From: Thioalkalivibrio thiocyanoxidans ARh2
GTDB taxonomy: Bacteria > Pseudomonadota > Gammaproteobacteria > Ectothiorhodospirales > Ectothiorhodospiraceae
Direction: 5' to 3'
Assembly: GCF_000385215.1 (NCBI RefSeq)
Contig: NZ_ARQK01000042.1
Coordinates: 1 to 53,236, forward strand
Length of the DNA stretch: 53,236 bases
In this document: positions 53,027-53,236 of the stretch, one piece after another
How positions within the stretch are numbered: position 1 is the stretch's first letter
Layout: each line of letters starts with the position of its first letter
Translations under genes and position numbers: made by a program
Notes under the pieces: model-generated
Told to the model about the DNA's origin: nothing
Seen by the model: only the letters and a program-made list of their open reading frames with translations
The model's database searches: none

Positions 53027-53236
53027 TCATCCGAGCGTGTCCGGCAAGGCGTAACTCGTGCTGCGTCCACCGCCCGGGTTCTTCTTTAATGCGCCTCGAG
53101 CCACCAAGTCCGCAATGTCGCGCTGCGCCGTATCCTGCGAGCACTTGGCCATCCGGGCCCAACGTGAAGAGGTCATCCCACCTTCGAATCCGTCCAGCAG
53201 GCGATTGAGAACCTTGATCTGTCGGGCATTGAGCGG
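53027..53236 (-). CDS. C-terminal end of a Fic-family protein (partial)
   Basis: The final 69 residues of a minus-strand gene that runs off the window read PLNARQIKVLNRLLDGFEGG, TSSRWARMAKCSQDTAQRDI, ADLVARGALKKNPGGGRSTS and YAL. This is the winged-helix tail found after the Fic domain in DUF4172/Fic proteins that AMPylate targets or act as toxins. The stop is TGA (complement 53027-53029). The catalytic HPFxxGNGR part would lie outside, so activity cannot be judged. Confidence 0.78.
   Translation of the reverse strand, partial: PLNARQIKVLNRLLDGFEGGMTSSRWARMAKCSQDTAQRDIADLVARGALKKNPGGGRSTSYALPDTLG

Overview
The window is GC-rich bacterial chromosome. It looks like a motile, sulfur-oxidising gammaproteobacterium of the Ectothiorhodospiraceae/Thioalkalivibrio kind. 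The reasons are a polar-type flagellar cluster under FleQ and sigma-54, a Tat-exported SoxB thiosulfohydrolase, a single-chain PurL, RlmM, and a one-piece tmRNA whose tag is ANDDNYALAA. The genus is inferred from gene content, not proven.

1-18.6 kb, minus strand, holds the core flagellar locus. In transcription order it reads: a PilZ-like protein, fleQ, a FleR-like activator, fliE-F-G-H-I-J-K, then fliL-M-N-O-P-Q-R-flhB-flhA. Genes mostly overlap by 1-17 nt or nearly touch. Three sigma-54 (-24/-12) promoters are readable, before fleR, fliE and fliL, which fits a FleQ/FleR cascade. No fleS kinase gene lies between fleQ and fleR, and the FleR receiver domain has lost its phospho-acceptor. Two palindromic elements with a shared core but unrelated, self-complementary arms lie beyond flhA.

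18.6-38 kb is housekeeping and metabolism: purL, tmRNA, then a plus-strand disaccharide island. The island encodes a CBS protein, a DUF5752 protein, a TreT-like trehalose synthase, a beta-phosphoglucomutase/trehalose-phosphatase fusion and a GH65 phosphorylase. TreT would make trehalose. The phosphorylase would split an alpha-glucoside to beta-glucose-1-P, and the mutase domain would pass this to glycolysis. YjbQ, RlmM, SoxB, class I fructose-bisphosphate aldolase, an RDD protein, a phospholipase-D lipoprotein and tRNA-Val(GAC) follow.

38-53 kb is an accessory zone. It has a solitary MmeI-like restriction-methylase with a C-terminal helix-turn-helix, an AT-rich two-helix membrane protein, a broken phage head-protease gene, and an unrecognised two-gene operon (soluble protein plus four-helix membrane protein, ATGA overlap). 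It also has an Mrr-type nuclease with a PUA-like front domain, a tiny membrane protein, a TolA-like periplasmic protein, a DnaQ/TerB-like/BRCT protein, a PAS-PAS-GAF-HD-GYP protein and the end of a Fic gene. Nearly every gap here carries palindromic repeats of at least four families, including REPIN-type doublets. One gap holds a decayed REP-associated tyrosine transposase (RAYT). The best candidates for something undescribed are the two-gene operon at 43444-44999 and the repeat/RAYT-fossil system between the accessory genes.
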